Shown: positions 40,549 through 49,584 of the stretch, piece by piece
How the letters are laid out: the number at the start of each line of letters is the position of its first letter
Numbering within the stretch: position 1 is the first letter of the stretch
Made by a program: the position numbers and the translations under genes
Notes under the pieces: generated by a model
What the model saw: only the letters and a program-made list of their open reading frames with translations
Database searches by the model: none
What the model was told of the DNA's origin: nothing
Origin: Bacteroidota bacterium
GTDB lineage: Bacteria > Bacteroidota > Bacteroidia > Bacteroidales > FEN-979
Reading direction: 5' to 3'
Length of the DNA stretch: 64,000 nt
NCBI GenBank assembly: GCA_026391775.1
Contig: JAPLDK010000033.1
Span: forward strand, 19,803 to 83,802

Positions 40549-42723
40549 GTGATGAAAAAATTGATAATAATACTGTTCTGCTTGTGTAACATTACTTTGT
40601 TTGCACAGAAATCACAGGCAGATAAGAAGTTCAAATTATATGAGTACAGCGATGCAATCCTGTTGTACAAAGAATACCTGGAAAAATCTCCCGCAGATTA
40701 TGAAGCAACCAGGAACCTTGCTTTATCATACAAGTACACCAATAATATTACAGGTTCAATAGAAACCTACCAATCCTTAGTAAAATTAAAACAAGCAGTT
40801 CCTGATGACTGGTACGAACTGGTCCAGCTTTTAAGGATAAACGGAAATTTGGCAGACGCAAAGCTGTATGCTTTACAATATCAACAGAAAAACACAGGGG
40901 AAAAGGCTCAAACCCTGCTCAAATCAATTGATATGTATGACGAGCTGATGTCGGGAAAGGACAACTATAATGTTATTAATAAAACTGAACAATACCACCA
41001 GTCTGTTTTTTCTCCTGTTTATTACCAGGGAGGGCTTATGTTAACAGCTGAAAATCCGGAAGGTTCCAAAAACGAATGGACAGGCAGGGGTTATACAAAG
41101 TTATTCCTTACAGATTTCAATTGCAGTAAACTGGTTCCCGTTGCGTCTGAACTCATGTCTAAATATAATGATGGCCCTGCAGCTCTGTCAAGCGATGGAA
41201 TGACAATGTACTTTACAACCATTAATAAAAAATCAATACAGGAACAGGATGTAAATACCAGTAAACTGCAAATCTCGGCAGCTGTACTCAAAGATAACAG
41301 ATGGCAACCGGCAGAATTGTTCAGATTCAATAACAACAGTTATAATGTCGCCCACCCAACATTAAGAAGTGACGGGAATATGTTGGTATTTACCTCCGAC
41401 AAACCCGGAGGGCATGGAGGAATGGATTTGTATTACTGTTCAAAGCAACCCGACAACACATGGTCTGAACCAATCAATATTACCATATTAAACACATCCG
41501 GGAATGAAATTTTTCCTTCCTTCGATGCCTCCGGAAATCTGTATTATTCATCCAATGGCTTGCCTGGCTTAGGTGGACTGGATCTGTTTATTTCGAAAAA
41601 CGAAGGCAGCAGCTTTACAGCCCCCGCAAATCTGAAAGCCCCTATCAATTCCAGTTATGATGATTTTTCATTAGCGACAAACAATAATCTGGAAAGTGGT
41701 TTTATATCTACAAACAGGTTTGGCTCTCCCGAAATAGATGATATAGCATACTTTTCAAAAAAAGCAAAGGAGGTTCTGAAACCTGCCGTTAAACCTATTG
41801 TAAAAATAACCGTGTTGGATAAATATACCGCCACCCCATTGCCCTATGTCTCAGTTACTGTTAAGGACGACAAAAAGAATATCGTTTTCCAGGGGATGAC
41901 CGATCCAAATGGCATATTGATGGTAGAAGAACTGCCGGCCGATAATTACAGGGTCCAGGGCATACTGAATGAGGTAACAACTACTATTGCATCTATAGGG
42001 AAAGAAGAATTTACCAAAGAGTTAATAGAAAAGACCATCACACACAATGATCCGAGATTTACCTTATCGGGGATTGCCACAAACGCCAGCAACGACCAGC
42101 CTGTTGCAGGGGTAACGGTAACATGTGAAAATACGGTCCTGAATAAAACCAATAGCAGGATAACAACTGCCGATGGAAAATTCTTCTTTCAGTTGGAACA
42201 GGCTAGTGATTTTAAAGTACATGGTGAACTGCAGGGATGGTTGAGCAGTGAAGCGTTCTATGCAACAACTAAAGGACTGGACCGGAGCAAGGACCTATAT
42301 GTAAAGATAAAACTTAGCATGCAGCAACCTGCTGCAAACGAGGTCATCAGGTTAGATAAAATCTACTATGATTATGATAAATGTGATATTAAACCCAGAG
42401 CGGCGGAGGAATTGGACAGGCTTGTCAAGCTTATGAATGATTTTCCAGATATGAAAATAGAATTATCCTCCCATACCGACAGCAGGGGTAGCAATGCATA
42501 TAATCAGAAGCTTTCCCAATGCAGGGCTGATGCAGCTGTAAAATACATTCTGGGAAAAGGAATATTAAAAAGCCGGATTACTGCAGTTGGTTATGGTGAA
42601 TCCAGGCTTGTAAATGGCTGTTCCGATGGTGTGAATTGCACTGAAAAACAACATCAGGAAAACAGGAGAACGGAATTCAAAATTGTCTCTTGTCCTTCAT
42701 GCCCTGCGATTGAGAAACAGTAA
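40549..42723 (+). CDS. PorE-like OmpA-family protein (TPR - PD40 - carboxypeptidase regulatory-like - OmpA)
   Basis: TPR N-terminus, TSDKPGGHGGMDLYYC PD40-like blades, C-terminal IELSSHTDSRGSNAYNQKLSQCRADAAVKYILGKGI OmpA peptidoglycan-binding motif. Confidence 0.92.
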   Translation: MMKKLIIILFCLCNITLFAQKSQADKKFKLYEYSDAILLYKEYLEKSPADYEATRNLALSYKYTNNITGSIETYQSLVKLKQAVPDDWYELVQLLRINGNLADAKLYALQYQQKNTGEKAQTLLKSIDMYDELMSGKDNYNVINKTEQYHQSVFSPVYYQGGLMLTAENPEGSKNEWTGRGYTKLFLTDFNCSKLVPVASELMSKYNDGPAALSSDGMTMYFTTINKKSIQEQDVNTSKLQISAAVLKDNRWQPAELFRFNNNSYNVAHPTLRSDGNMLVFTSDKPGGHGGMDLYYCSKQPDNTWSEPINITILNTSGNEIFPSFDASGNLYYSSNGLPGLGGLDLFISKNEGSSFTAPANLKAPINSSYDDFSLATNNNLESGFISTNRFGSPEIDDIAYFSKKAKEVLKPAVKPIVKITVLDKYTATPLPYVSVTVKDDKKNIVFQGMTDPNGILMVEELPADNYRVQGILNEVTTTIASIGKEEFTKELIEKTITHNDPRFTLSGIATNASNDQPVAGVTVTCENTVLNKTNSRITTADGKFFFQLEQASDFKVHGELQGWLSSEAFYATTKGLDRSKDLYVKIKLSMQQPAANEVIRLDKIYYDYDKCDIKPRAAEELDRLVKLMNDFPDMKIELSSHTDSRGSNAYNQKLSQCRADAAVKYILGKGILKSRITAVGYGESRLVNGCSDGVNCTEKQHQENRRTEFKIVSCPSCPAIEKQ

Positions 42724-42758
42724 ACATTGTCACTATAGAAGCTTGGACATAACCAGCT

Positions 42759-43292
42759 TCATGCTCCTTTATCACCAACGAATTGGTCCTCCTTGTTCTT
42801 AAAAAGAACGTTGAAGGTTGTAAGGCTGCCGTAAATTCTTGTAATGTACTGCTGAAGCTCCACTTTCTCCTCATCGGTTAATACGCTGGCATTGATCTTC
42901 TGTTCCAGTACCCTGATGCGGTCGCGAACCATTACAATCTTATGGAAAAACACCTCTATAGGAACTTCCTTCTCTTTAAGGATCCTGTCGCCGGGAACCA
43001 TTACAAGTTTACCTCCTGTCCACTTCCCGCCTAAAGGGACAGTTTCCTGCACATCGCTGAACTGCCGCAGCACCCGGATAAGGCTTTTCTCAAGTTTTTC
43101 GTATGTGGCAAGATCTGAAGCCGTTTCAACGGCTTCAATAATTTCAAGCCCTTCAAAACTACGGTTGATCAGGCGGATACCTATATCAATGAATGAAATT
43201 TCATATGCATCAGATCGGATCTGGATGATCACACCTTTCCCGAATTGGGGGTGTTTTACTCTTGAGCCAACGCCCGGTATAATTTCTGACAT
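42759..43292 (-). CDS. Conserved hypothetical cytoplasmic protein
   Basis: MSEIIPGVGSRVKHPQFGKGVIIQIRSDAYEISFIDIGIRLINRSFEGLEII: SH3/CarD-like N-terminus. Confidence 0.6.
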   Translation of the reverse strand: MSEIIPGVGSRVKHPQFGKGVIIQIRSDAYEISFIDIGIRLINRSFEGLEIIEAVETASDLATYEKLEKSLIRVLRQFSDVQETVPLGGKWTGGKLVMVPGDRILKEKEVPIEVFFHKIVMVRDRIRVLEQKINASVLTDEEKVELQQYITRIYGSLTTFNVLFKNKEDQFVGDKGA

Positions 43293-43385
43293 GATGGATG
43301 ATTTTAAGAAAACCCTGAATAGTATTACCTATAAAAGTACAGTAAAAATAACACTTCTGAAGCCCGGAAAGTGGAAATGCAAATC

Positions 43386-44465
43386 CTATTTCGAAGAAGG
43401 TGTCCAGAGAGTCATTTGATGCTTCACAGTTGCCTGGGTTTTCAGGTACGCAAATATCGCTTCCAGATCTGTGGTATCCAACCCCGCATACATGGTCCAT
43501 GGCATGACCGTCACCATATCTGCATTTTCCAAAACGGGTGGGCTGAAGGTCGAAAGATTAAAGGCCTTAAATCGTGCTACGAAACGTTGTTTTGTCCAGG
43601 TACCTATGCCGGTTTCTTTGTCGGGAGTAATATTCGAAGCCAGAATTGTCCCCGTTGGCATTTTAAACTCCCTGCCCCCTGCAAACACCATTTTTTCATC
43701 CAATTTATTCTTTACAAAAGGAGTATGACAATCCTTACAAGCTGCAATGGAAACAAGGTATTTACCATAACTGGCAGTGTCACTTTTTGGCGGGATTACT
43801 ATCGGCTCTGCAGGTCCCGGGAATGTATGCATGATAATATTCACCGGGAAATCCGCTTTTGAAGCAGAAGGTTGGGAAGCAATCGACGGCAGGGTACGGA
43901 TATACGCAATTATTGCGTAAGCATCTTCGGTGCTCAGATTCCGGTAGTATTGATAAGGCATGATTGGAAATAAGGGTTTGTTCCCTTTGCCAACACCATT
44001 TACAATTGCACGGAAAATTTCACCATCTGACCAGTCGGAAAGTTTAAAAGGAGTGATGTTTGTTGAATAGAAATCACCGGGAAGGCCCATTTCATGACTA
44101 AACTTTTCACCGCCTTTTCCTTCGGTCCCGGTTATCAAGGGGCCCGAAAATCTGGACCAGTCGCGCGTGGAATGACAATCCACACAAACAGTCACGTGAT
44201 TTGCAAGGTATTTTCCGCGTTCGATTCGTTCAAGAGTTAATTCCACCTTCAGAACAGGTATGGGTACCCTGGGAAGAATGAAATATATATAACCGATCCA
44301 CAATAGCAGGATCAGTATTAACGCCAGAAAGGCAAAGCCTGTAATTTGGATTATCTTATGCATTTTCATGGTCTGATCTGTTTTAGATTTGATTTGTTGA
44401 TGTTTATTAAGGCTGCGATAATAATGGGAAAGGCCCTGGACATGTTTTTCCCGCAAAAATATCAT
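43386..44465 (-). CDS. Membrane-anchored diheme c-type cytochrome
   Basis: Two CxxCH motifs (CVDCH, CKDCH) in a cytochrome c context; start probably internal near MKMHKIIQITGFAFLALILILLLW. Confidence 0.88.
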   Translation of the reverse strand: MIFLREKHVQGLSHYYRSLNKHQQIKSKTDQTMKMHKIIQITGFAFLALILILLLWIGYIYFILPRVPIPVLKVELTLERIERGKYLANHVTVCVDCHSTRDWSRFSGPLITGTEGKGGEKFSHEMGLPGDFYSTNITPFKLSDWSDGEIFRAIVNGVGKGNKPLFPIMPYQYYRNLSTEDAYAIIAYIRTLPSIASQPSASKADFPVNIIMHTFPGPAEPIVIPPKSDTASYGKYLVSIAACKDCHTPFVKNKLDEKMVFAGGREFKMPTGTILASNITPDKETGIGTWTKQRFVARFKAFNLSTFSPPVLENADMVTVMPWTMYAGLDTTDLEAIFAYLKTQATVKHQMTLWTPSSK

Positions 44466-44595
44466 AAAAATGCATAGTAGTTCCGGGCGCCCTAATTTTC
44501 GATAAGCCCGTTCGGTAAAGCTTGCAATGAACCGGCTGATTTTGCTTAGCTTTGAAAACTGATTGGTTTCATTTTTTTAAAATTTTCCTGGCAAT

Positions 44596-45219
44596 ATGGA
44601 GCATGTAACAGAGTTTCTCAAAGTTTTGCTTAATTCTGAAAACCTGATCCACTATGGCGGGCTGTTACTGCTGCTGCTAATCATTTTCGTTGAGACGGGC
44701 TTGTTTTTCGGGTTTATCTTCCCGGGCGATGCCCTTCTGGTTACTGCAGGGATATTCTGCGGTTCGACGGATCTCTCCGTCAATATATACCTGCTGGTGA
44801 TTACCGTTGCCCTGGCTGCCATTGCCGGGAACGCTACTGGTTTTGCGACCGGGAAATATTTCGGAAAACGGCTTTTCCAGAAGAACGATAGCTTTTTTTT
44901 CAAACAACGGCACCTGGAGAAGGCGAAGTCCTACTACGACAAACATGGAGGACTTGCGCTTATTGGCGGGCGCTTCATCCCGGTTGTCCGTACTTTTGTG
45001 CCGATACTTGCCGGGGCGATCGAGATGAACTTCTGGCGGTTTAACCTTCTGAATGTGGCCGGGGCCCTCCTCTGGTCGGGAACCCTTATTCCTCTGGGTT
45101 ATCTGCTTGGCCGGCAGATCCCCAATTCCGTCGATTACATCGAATATATTGTCCTCGGGATTACTGTCATCACCATGACCATCCTGATCCATGGCACTAT
45201 CCGGCTCAGGAAAAAGTGA
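44596..45219 (+). CDS. DedA-family membrane protein
   Basis: IIFVETGLFFGFIFPGDALLVTAGIFCG, GGRFIPVVRTFVPILAGAIEMNFWRFNLLNVAGALLWSG. Confidence 0.92.
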   Translation: MEHVTEFLKVLLNSENLIHYGGLLLLLLIIFVETGLFFGFIFPGDALLVTAGIFCGSTDLSVNIYLLVITVALAAIAGNATGFATGKYFGKRLFQKNDSFFFKQRHLEKAKSYYDKHGGLALIGGRFIPVVRTFVPILAGAIEMNFWRFNLLNVAGALLWSGTLIPLGYLLGRQIPNSVDYIEYIVLGITVITMTILIHGTIRLRKK

Positions 45220-45320
45220 AAATCCTTTTATTAAAATGATTGATGAACTTTATTCCAGATGCAAATGATAGTAGTATGGTCAGTAATACTTTTCAGGACG
45301 CAGGCGCCCTATAAGATTAT

Positions 45321-45781
45321 ATGGGCCATGCACCCCTTGATTATGATGCCCGGGACAATATTTCTATCGTTAACCTTGGATACTGGAATGGGCTAAACTC
45401 TTTTTCCAAAGGCCATTTGTCCCTTTCTAATCAAGCGCTTTGCCAATTAGTATGTCAAAACGCCGGGTCGCGATAAAAAATATGTCGGCAACGGATCTGC
45501 AATTTGCCGATAATTCCATTGACAAAATGATCAGTACCGAAGCAGCCTTTCATTTTGATTCAAGGATTGATTTCTTCCGGGAAGTCTACCGGACCTTGAA
45601 GCCCGGTGGTATTTTATCGCTGGCAGATATGGTATATAATCAGCCCAGGAATATGTTGGAGAAAATCATTTCACATCCATTCAATCTTGTAATTAACCGT
45701 AAAATCAGCTGGGTATTTTCAACTATTGGTTTCCTTGTTTATCCCTGGGAATATATGTACCTGGTAGCAAAAAAACCATAA
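45321..45781 (+). pseudogene. Class I SAM-dependent methyltransferase remnant with the SAM-binding motif region deleted
   Basis: 45321 frame: MGHAPLDYDARDNISIVNLGYWNGLNSFSKGHLSLSNQALCQLVCQNAGSR*. 45440 frame: MSATDLQFADNSIDKMISTEAAFHFDSRIDFFREVYRTLKPGGILSLADMVYNQP. No GxGxG motif lies between them. Confidence 0.8.
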
Positions 45782-45793
45782 AAGCAGATAGTG

Positions 45794-47734
45794 CTAGAGA
45801 AACTTCTGAATTATCTCCAGGAGTTTCTCCAGCCTGATCGGTTTAGGGATATAATCATCGAAACCTGAATCTAGCGCATTTTTTTCGTCCCCACTCATGG
45901 CAAACGCTGTGACTGCGATTATTGGCAGATCGTTCCTGAAGGATTTGATTTCATTCATTGCTTCCATTCCGCTCAGTTCAGGCATTTTCATGTCCATCAA
46001 CACTAAAGATATTTCAGGATGTTTTCTGCTACATTCTATTGCTTCTTTTCCATTTGCTGCCCGGATGATTCTGATACCGGCTTTTTTCAATAATATTTCA
46101 AGCAATAAATAATTGGATTCATCATCCTCAGCAACCAGAATGACAGGATTTTGAACATTAGGGATATCCTTTTTTTTCTTTTTCGACTCAGTCACCATTA
46201 ATTCCACCTTCTTATATGGAAAAGTAAAGCGAAATTCGGAACCGGCACCTTTTTCTGATTGCAACCTGATTTCACCTCCAAGTAACTCTACCAGTCCGCG
46301 GGCAATAGACAAACCAAGTCCGCTGCCGTCATAAGTTCTTGTAAACGATGTTTCCTCCTGTATAAAGTGATCAAATATGCGGGGTTGGATCTCTTTACTG
46401 ATGCCTATGCCCGTGTCTTTGATAAAAAATTCCAATCCGGAGGTTTTTTTGGCATAACCAAAGGAGATTTGACCCTTTCGGGTAAATTTCACAGCATTAT
46501 CAAGCAAATGTGATATTATTTTTGAAAGTATTTCAGCATCGGAATTTAAAATTAGTGGTGGTTTTTGTTCAGGTGTTTTCAAAAACAATTCAAGGCCCTT
46601 GACAAGGCAAATGGGCTTGAACTGATCCAATAATGCATGCAAAAGATGTTGCAGATCAAAAGGTTTATATTGTATAGCCATAGTCCCTGATACGATCATG
46701 GAGATATCCATATAACTTGTCATGGTCTTTAGCAACCGCGCACTGCTCATTTTGATCAGCGTAGAATACTGGTTTTTTTCCTGATCCGACAGATCAGATT
46801 GGGAAATCAGTTCGCTGAAACCCAAAATTCCATTTAGCGGAGTTCGAACTTCATACGAAATATTGTTAATAAATGCTGTTTTCAGGCGGTCGCTTGCTTC
46901 CACCCGGATTTTAGCTGACATCAATTCTTCAGCAGCATTTTTTCGTTCCGTGATATCAGAGACTATTCCTACGGCATGCCATAGTTCTTTTATTTTAACA
47001 GCCGACAGCTTGAGGGAAACATAAATCCTGGCTCCGTTTTTCCGGATTGCTTCCAGTTCCAGGATTCTGCCGACTGCTTCCCCTTCTCCGGATTGGCGGA
47101 AAGTGTCGAAATTTGTATAAAAAGCCTCATGATACTCCGATGGAGCTATTAGTTCATGCAAATTTTTTCCCTGAGCTTCCTTCTCAGTAAAACCAAAGAT
47201 TTTTTCAGCAGCCGGATTCCAGAACGAGATAAGACCATCATTGTCGATCATGATAATGGCATCACCCACAGCCATGGTTATAGTTTGTAATCTGGATTCA
47301 CTCTCCTGTAAAGCCAATATGGCTTTTCGTTGTTCCGACAAGGCAATTTTCTTTTGTAATGCTTCCTTGACTGCAAAGGGCAAGCGGATCAGATTTTCCT
47401 TGATTACATAATTGGTGGCACCCGAACGCATACACTCCACAGCTACTTCTTCACTGATGGAACCTGTTAATATGATAACGGGGATAGCCGGATTAAACGT
47501 GATCGTTAATAACAATGCCTCCATCCCGGTAAAGTCAGGCATCATGAAATCGGAAATGACTAAATCGGGTTTAAACTCTTGCAGCGCTTCTTTAAACGCC
47601 TCCTTTGTCTCAACAAGCTGTGAATCAAATTCAAGTCCTTCCTTTCGCAAAATCTCTTTGGCCATGATATTATGAACCATGACATCTTCAGCAAAGAGAA
47701 TTTTCACCTTGTTTTTAATTCCTCTGAATGGCAT
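45794..47734 (-). CDS. Hybrid histidine kinase (receiver - PAS - HisKA - HATPase - receiver)
   Basis: N-terminal receiver (ILFAEDVMVHNIMAKEIL, VISDFMMPDFTG), PAS (AIIMIDNDGLISFWNPAAEKIFGFTEKEAQG), INNISYEVRTPLNGILGFSELI, C-terminal receiver (VLMDMKMPELSGMEAM). Confidence 0.94.
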   Translation of the reverse strand: MPFRGIKNKVKILFAEDVMVHNIMAKEILRKEGLEFDSQLVETKEAFKEALQEFKPDLVISDFMMPDFTGMEALLLTITFNPAIPVIILTGSISEEVAVECMRSGATNYVIKENLIRLPFAVKEALQKKIALSEQRKAILALQESESRLQTITMAVGDAIIMIDNDGLISFWNPAAEKIFGFTEKEAQGKNLHELIAPSEYHEAFYTNFDTFRQSGEGEAVGRILELEAIRKNGARIYVSLKLSAVKIKELWHAVGIVSDITERKNAAEELMSAKIRVEASDRLKTAFINNISYEVRTPLNGILGFSELISQSDLSDQEKNQYSTLIKMSSARLLKTMTSYMDISMIVSGTMAIQYKPFDLQHLLHALLDQFKPICLVKGLELFLKTPEQKPPLILNSDAEILSKIISHLLDNAVKFTRKGQISFGYAKKTSGLEFFIKDTGIGISKEIQPRIFDHFIQEETSFTRTYDGSGLGLSIARGLVELLGGEIRLQSEKGAGSEFRFTFPYKKVELMVTESKKKKKDIPNVQNPVILVAEDDESNYLLLEILLKKAGIRIIRAANGKEAIECSRKHPEISLVLMDMKMPELSGMEAMNEIKSFRNDLPIIAVTAFAMSGDEKNALDSGFDDYIPKPIRLEKLLEIIQKFL

Positions 47735-47807
47735 ACTCTTTATTTAGAAGTAATTTACCATCAAACAACCAAAACCAAATGTAGATAAAAAAGTGCAGAA
47801 ATTCAAT

Positions 47808-48845
47808 TTAATTTATTGACTTTTCCTGCTTCCTCTCCTTCTCCAATTTCTCAATCCGATTAACGATTTCCTGGAAATTGCGAAAATGGACGATCGATCT
47901 TCTGAATTTTGAGACTTCCATGGCGGGAGAACCAAGGTAGCTTAGCCCTGGCTTGGTAAGGCTTCTTGAAACACCCGTTGCGCCTCCCATTGAAGTATTA
48001 TCGGCAATAGTGAGATGGGGAGCCATCGCGACATGCCCGCTGATCAGGCAGTTTTTTCCCAACTTGGTTGATCCTGCAATCCCGGTGGCAGCAGCAATAT
48101 ACGTGTTCTCTCCGATTTCACAATTATGGGCAATATGAACCAGGTTATCTAATTTCACTCCCTTCCGAATGATGGTGGATCCTAAAGTTGCCCGGTCGAT
48201 GGCGCAATTGGCGCCCATCTCCACATCATCCTCGATGACCACATTCCCTATCTGCGGTATTTTTTTATTGCCCTCATTCTGGGGAACAAACCTGAATCCG
48301 TCACTTCCTATGACCACACCTGCATGGAAGATGCAGTTTTTTCCAATGATGTTATCGGAATAGATCTTAACACCGGGATGGAGTACTGTGTTGTCGCCTA
48401 TCCTGGTATTGTCGCCGATATAGACCTGCGGATGGATCCTTACATTGTTCCCGATCTGTACGTTATCACCTATATATGCAAATTCTCCAACATACAGATT
48501 TTCACCCAGTATGGCCGACTCAGCAATAAAACATTGTTTCGAAATACCGCTTTTGGTATCTTTTATCTGGTTATAAAGCTCCAGCAATTTAGCGAAGGCT
48601 ACCTCGGCACTATCCACCCTGATTAGGGTACTATTAATGGGGTGTTCCGATATAAAAGATTTGTTAACTATGACGATGGACGCTTCCGTTTTATAGATGA
48701 AATGCGTATACAGCGGATTCGAAAGAAAAGAGATGGAACCGGGTTCGCCTTCTTCGATTTTTGATACTTTCTGAATGGTAATATCCGGATTGCCTTCTAC
48801 AATTCCGTTGACTACTTCGGCGATCTGTTTTGCAGTGAATTTCAT
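47808..48845 (-). CDS. lpxD: UDP-3-O-(3-hydroxymyristoyl)glucosamine N-acyltransferase
   Basis: MKFTAKQIAEVVNGIVEGNPDI start, left-handed beta-helix hexapeptide repeats, VVIGSDGFRFVPQNEGNKKIPQIGNVVIEDDVEMGANCAIDRATLGSTII. Confidence 0.95.
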   Translation of the reverse strand: MKFTAKQIAEVVNGIVEGNPDITIQKVSKIEEGEPGSISFLSNPLYTHFIYKTEASIVIVNKSFISEHPINSTLIRVDSAEVAFAKLLELYNQIKDTKSGISKQCFIAESAILGENLYVGEFAYIGDNVQIGNNVRIHPQVYIGDNTRIGDNTVLHPGVKIYSDNIIGKNCIFHAGVVIGSDGFRFVPQNEGNKKIPQIGNVVIEDDVEMGANCAIDRATLGSTIIRKGVKLDNLVHIAHNCEIGENTYIAAATGIAGSTKLGKNCLISGHVAMAPHLTIADNTSMGGATGVSRSLTKPGLSYLGSPAMEVSKFRRSIVHFRNFQEIVNRIEKLEKERKQEKSIN

Positions 48846-49054
48846 GATTCGGCAATTAAATTGGAATTGATTTTGGAGCACAATTTACAGATAATTTCGA
48901 AAATAATACATGAAATGAGAACACGGGTATTTGAGACGGATTGATAAATTCTACGAAGCGCTGGAGAAGCCGGTGTGGAAAAACTGACTGGTTGACCAGT
49001 TATCACCGGTTCTTGTTAATAAATCTAATGCCACATGCTTGACAGGAACCAAAA

Positions 49055-49507
49055 ATGACCCGTAATTTTATCGGAACAATCAAGGCTTTGGAGCAAGAAG
49101 ACTTTATAAAAAGGCAAATCGAACAGCTTGGGCAGGTACTTGGGAAAATACTCAACCTTTTACTTGGGTTTAAAGCCAAAGGCCAGATAAGCGAAGGAAT
49201 AGAAATAGCAGACCAATCATTGAAAAATGAATTAGGCTTAAATACTGATGACTTGATCTTAATTCCAACTAAATCGTTTATCACAACATTACTGGAGGTC
49301 AGGAAATTTAACGATAACAATTTTGACGAGCTTGCTGAAATACTTTTCATCATTGCAGAAGAATTTAACATCAATAATACCGAAATCAAAAAGATGAAAA
49401 AATTGTACGAGAGGTCATTAATCATTTATGAGCTTCTTGACAAGACAAGTTCGACTTACTCATTTGACAGACATAGAAAGATTGAGAAAATAAAAAATGT
49501 GTTATAA
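49055..49507 (+). CDS. DUF6483-like cytoplasmic protein
   Basis: MTRNFIGTIKALEQEDFIKRQIEQLGQVLGKILNLLLGFKAKGQISEGIEIADQSLKNELGL; family from memory. Confidence 0.5.
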   Translation: MTRNFIGTIKALEQEDFIKRQIEQLGQVLGKILNLLLGFKAKGQISEGIEIADQSLKNELGLNTDDLILIPTKSFITTLLEVRKFNDNNFDELAEILFIIAEEFNINNTEIKKMKKLYERSLIIYELLDKTSSTYSFDRHRKIEKIKNVL

Positions 49508-49584
49508 TCGATTATTGGACAAGCCGGCGCAAGATGAACATAAGTTCCGGTCTTTTCACATATGATTACTTAATTTAGTGTTGA

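Noticed and set aside
42892-43419. 175-aa plus-strand ORF opposite the conserved hypothetical at 42759
   Set aside because: Antisense shadow with Ser/Thr/Ile bias; the minus-strand protein has a coherent SH3/CarD-like start.
44677-45192. 171-aa minus-strand ORF opposite dedA
   Set aside because: Shadow ORF of a clear DedA gene; no domain and Pro/Lys/Glu-rich composition typical of antisense frames.
48987-49000. ACTGGT-TG-ACCAGT palindrome near 49 kb, considered as a third copy of the TGGTCA element
   Set aside because: No second box 24 nt away and no similarity to the 31-nt centre; probably an unrelated palindrome or a too-degraded remnant.
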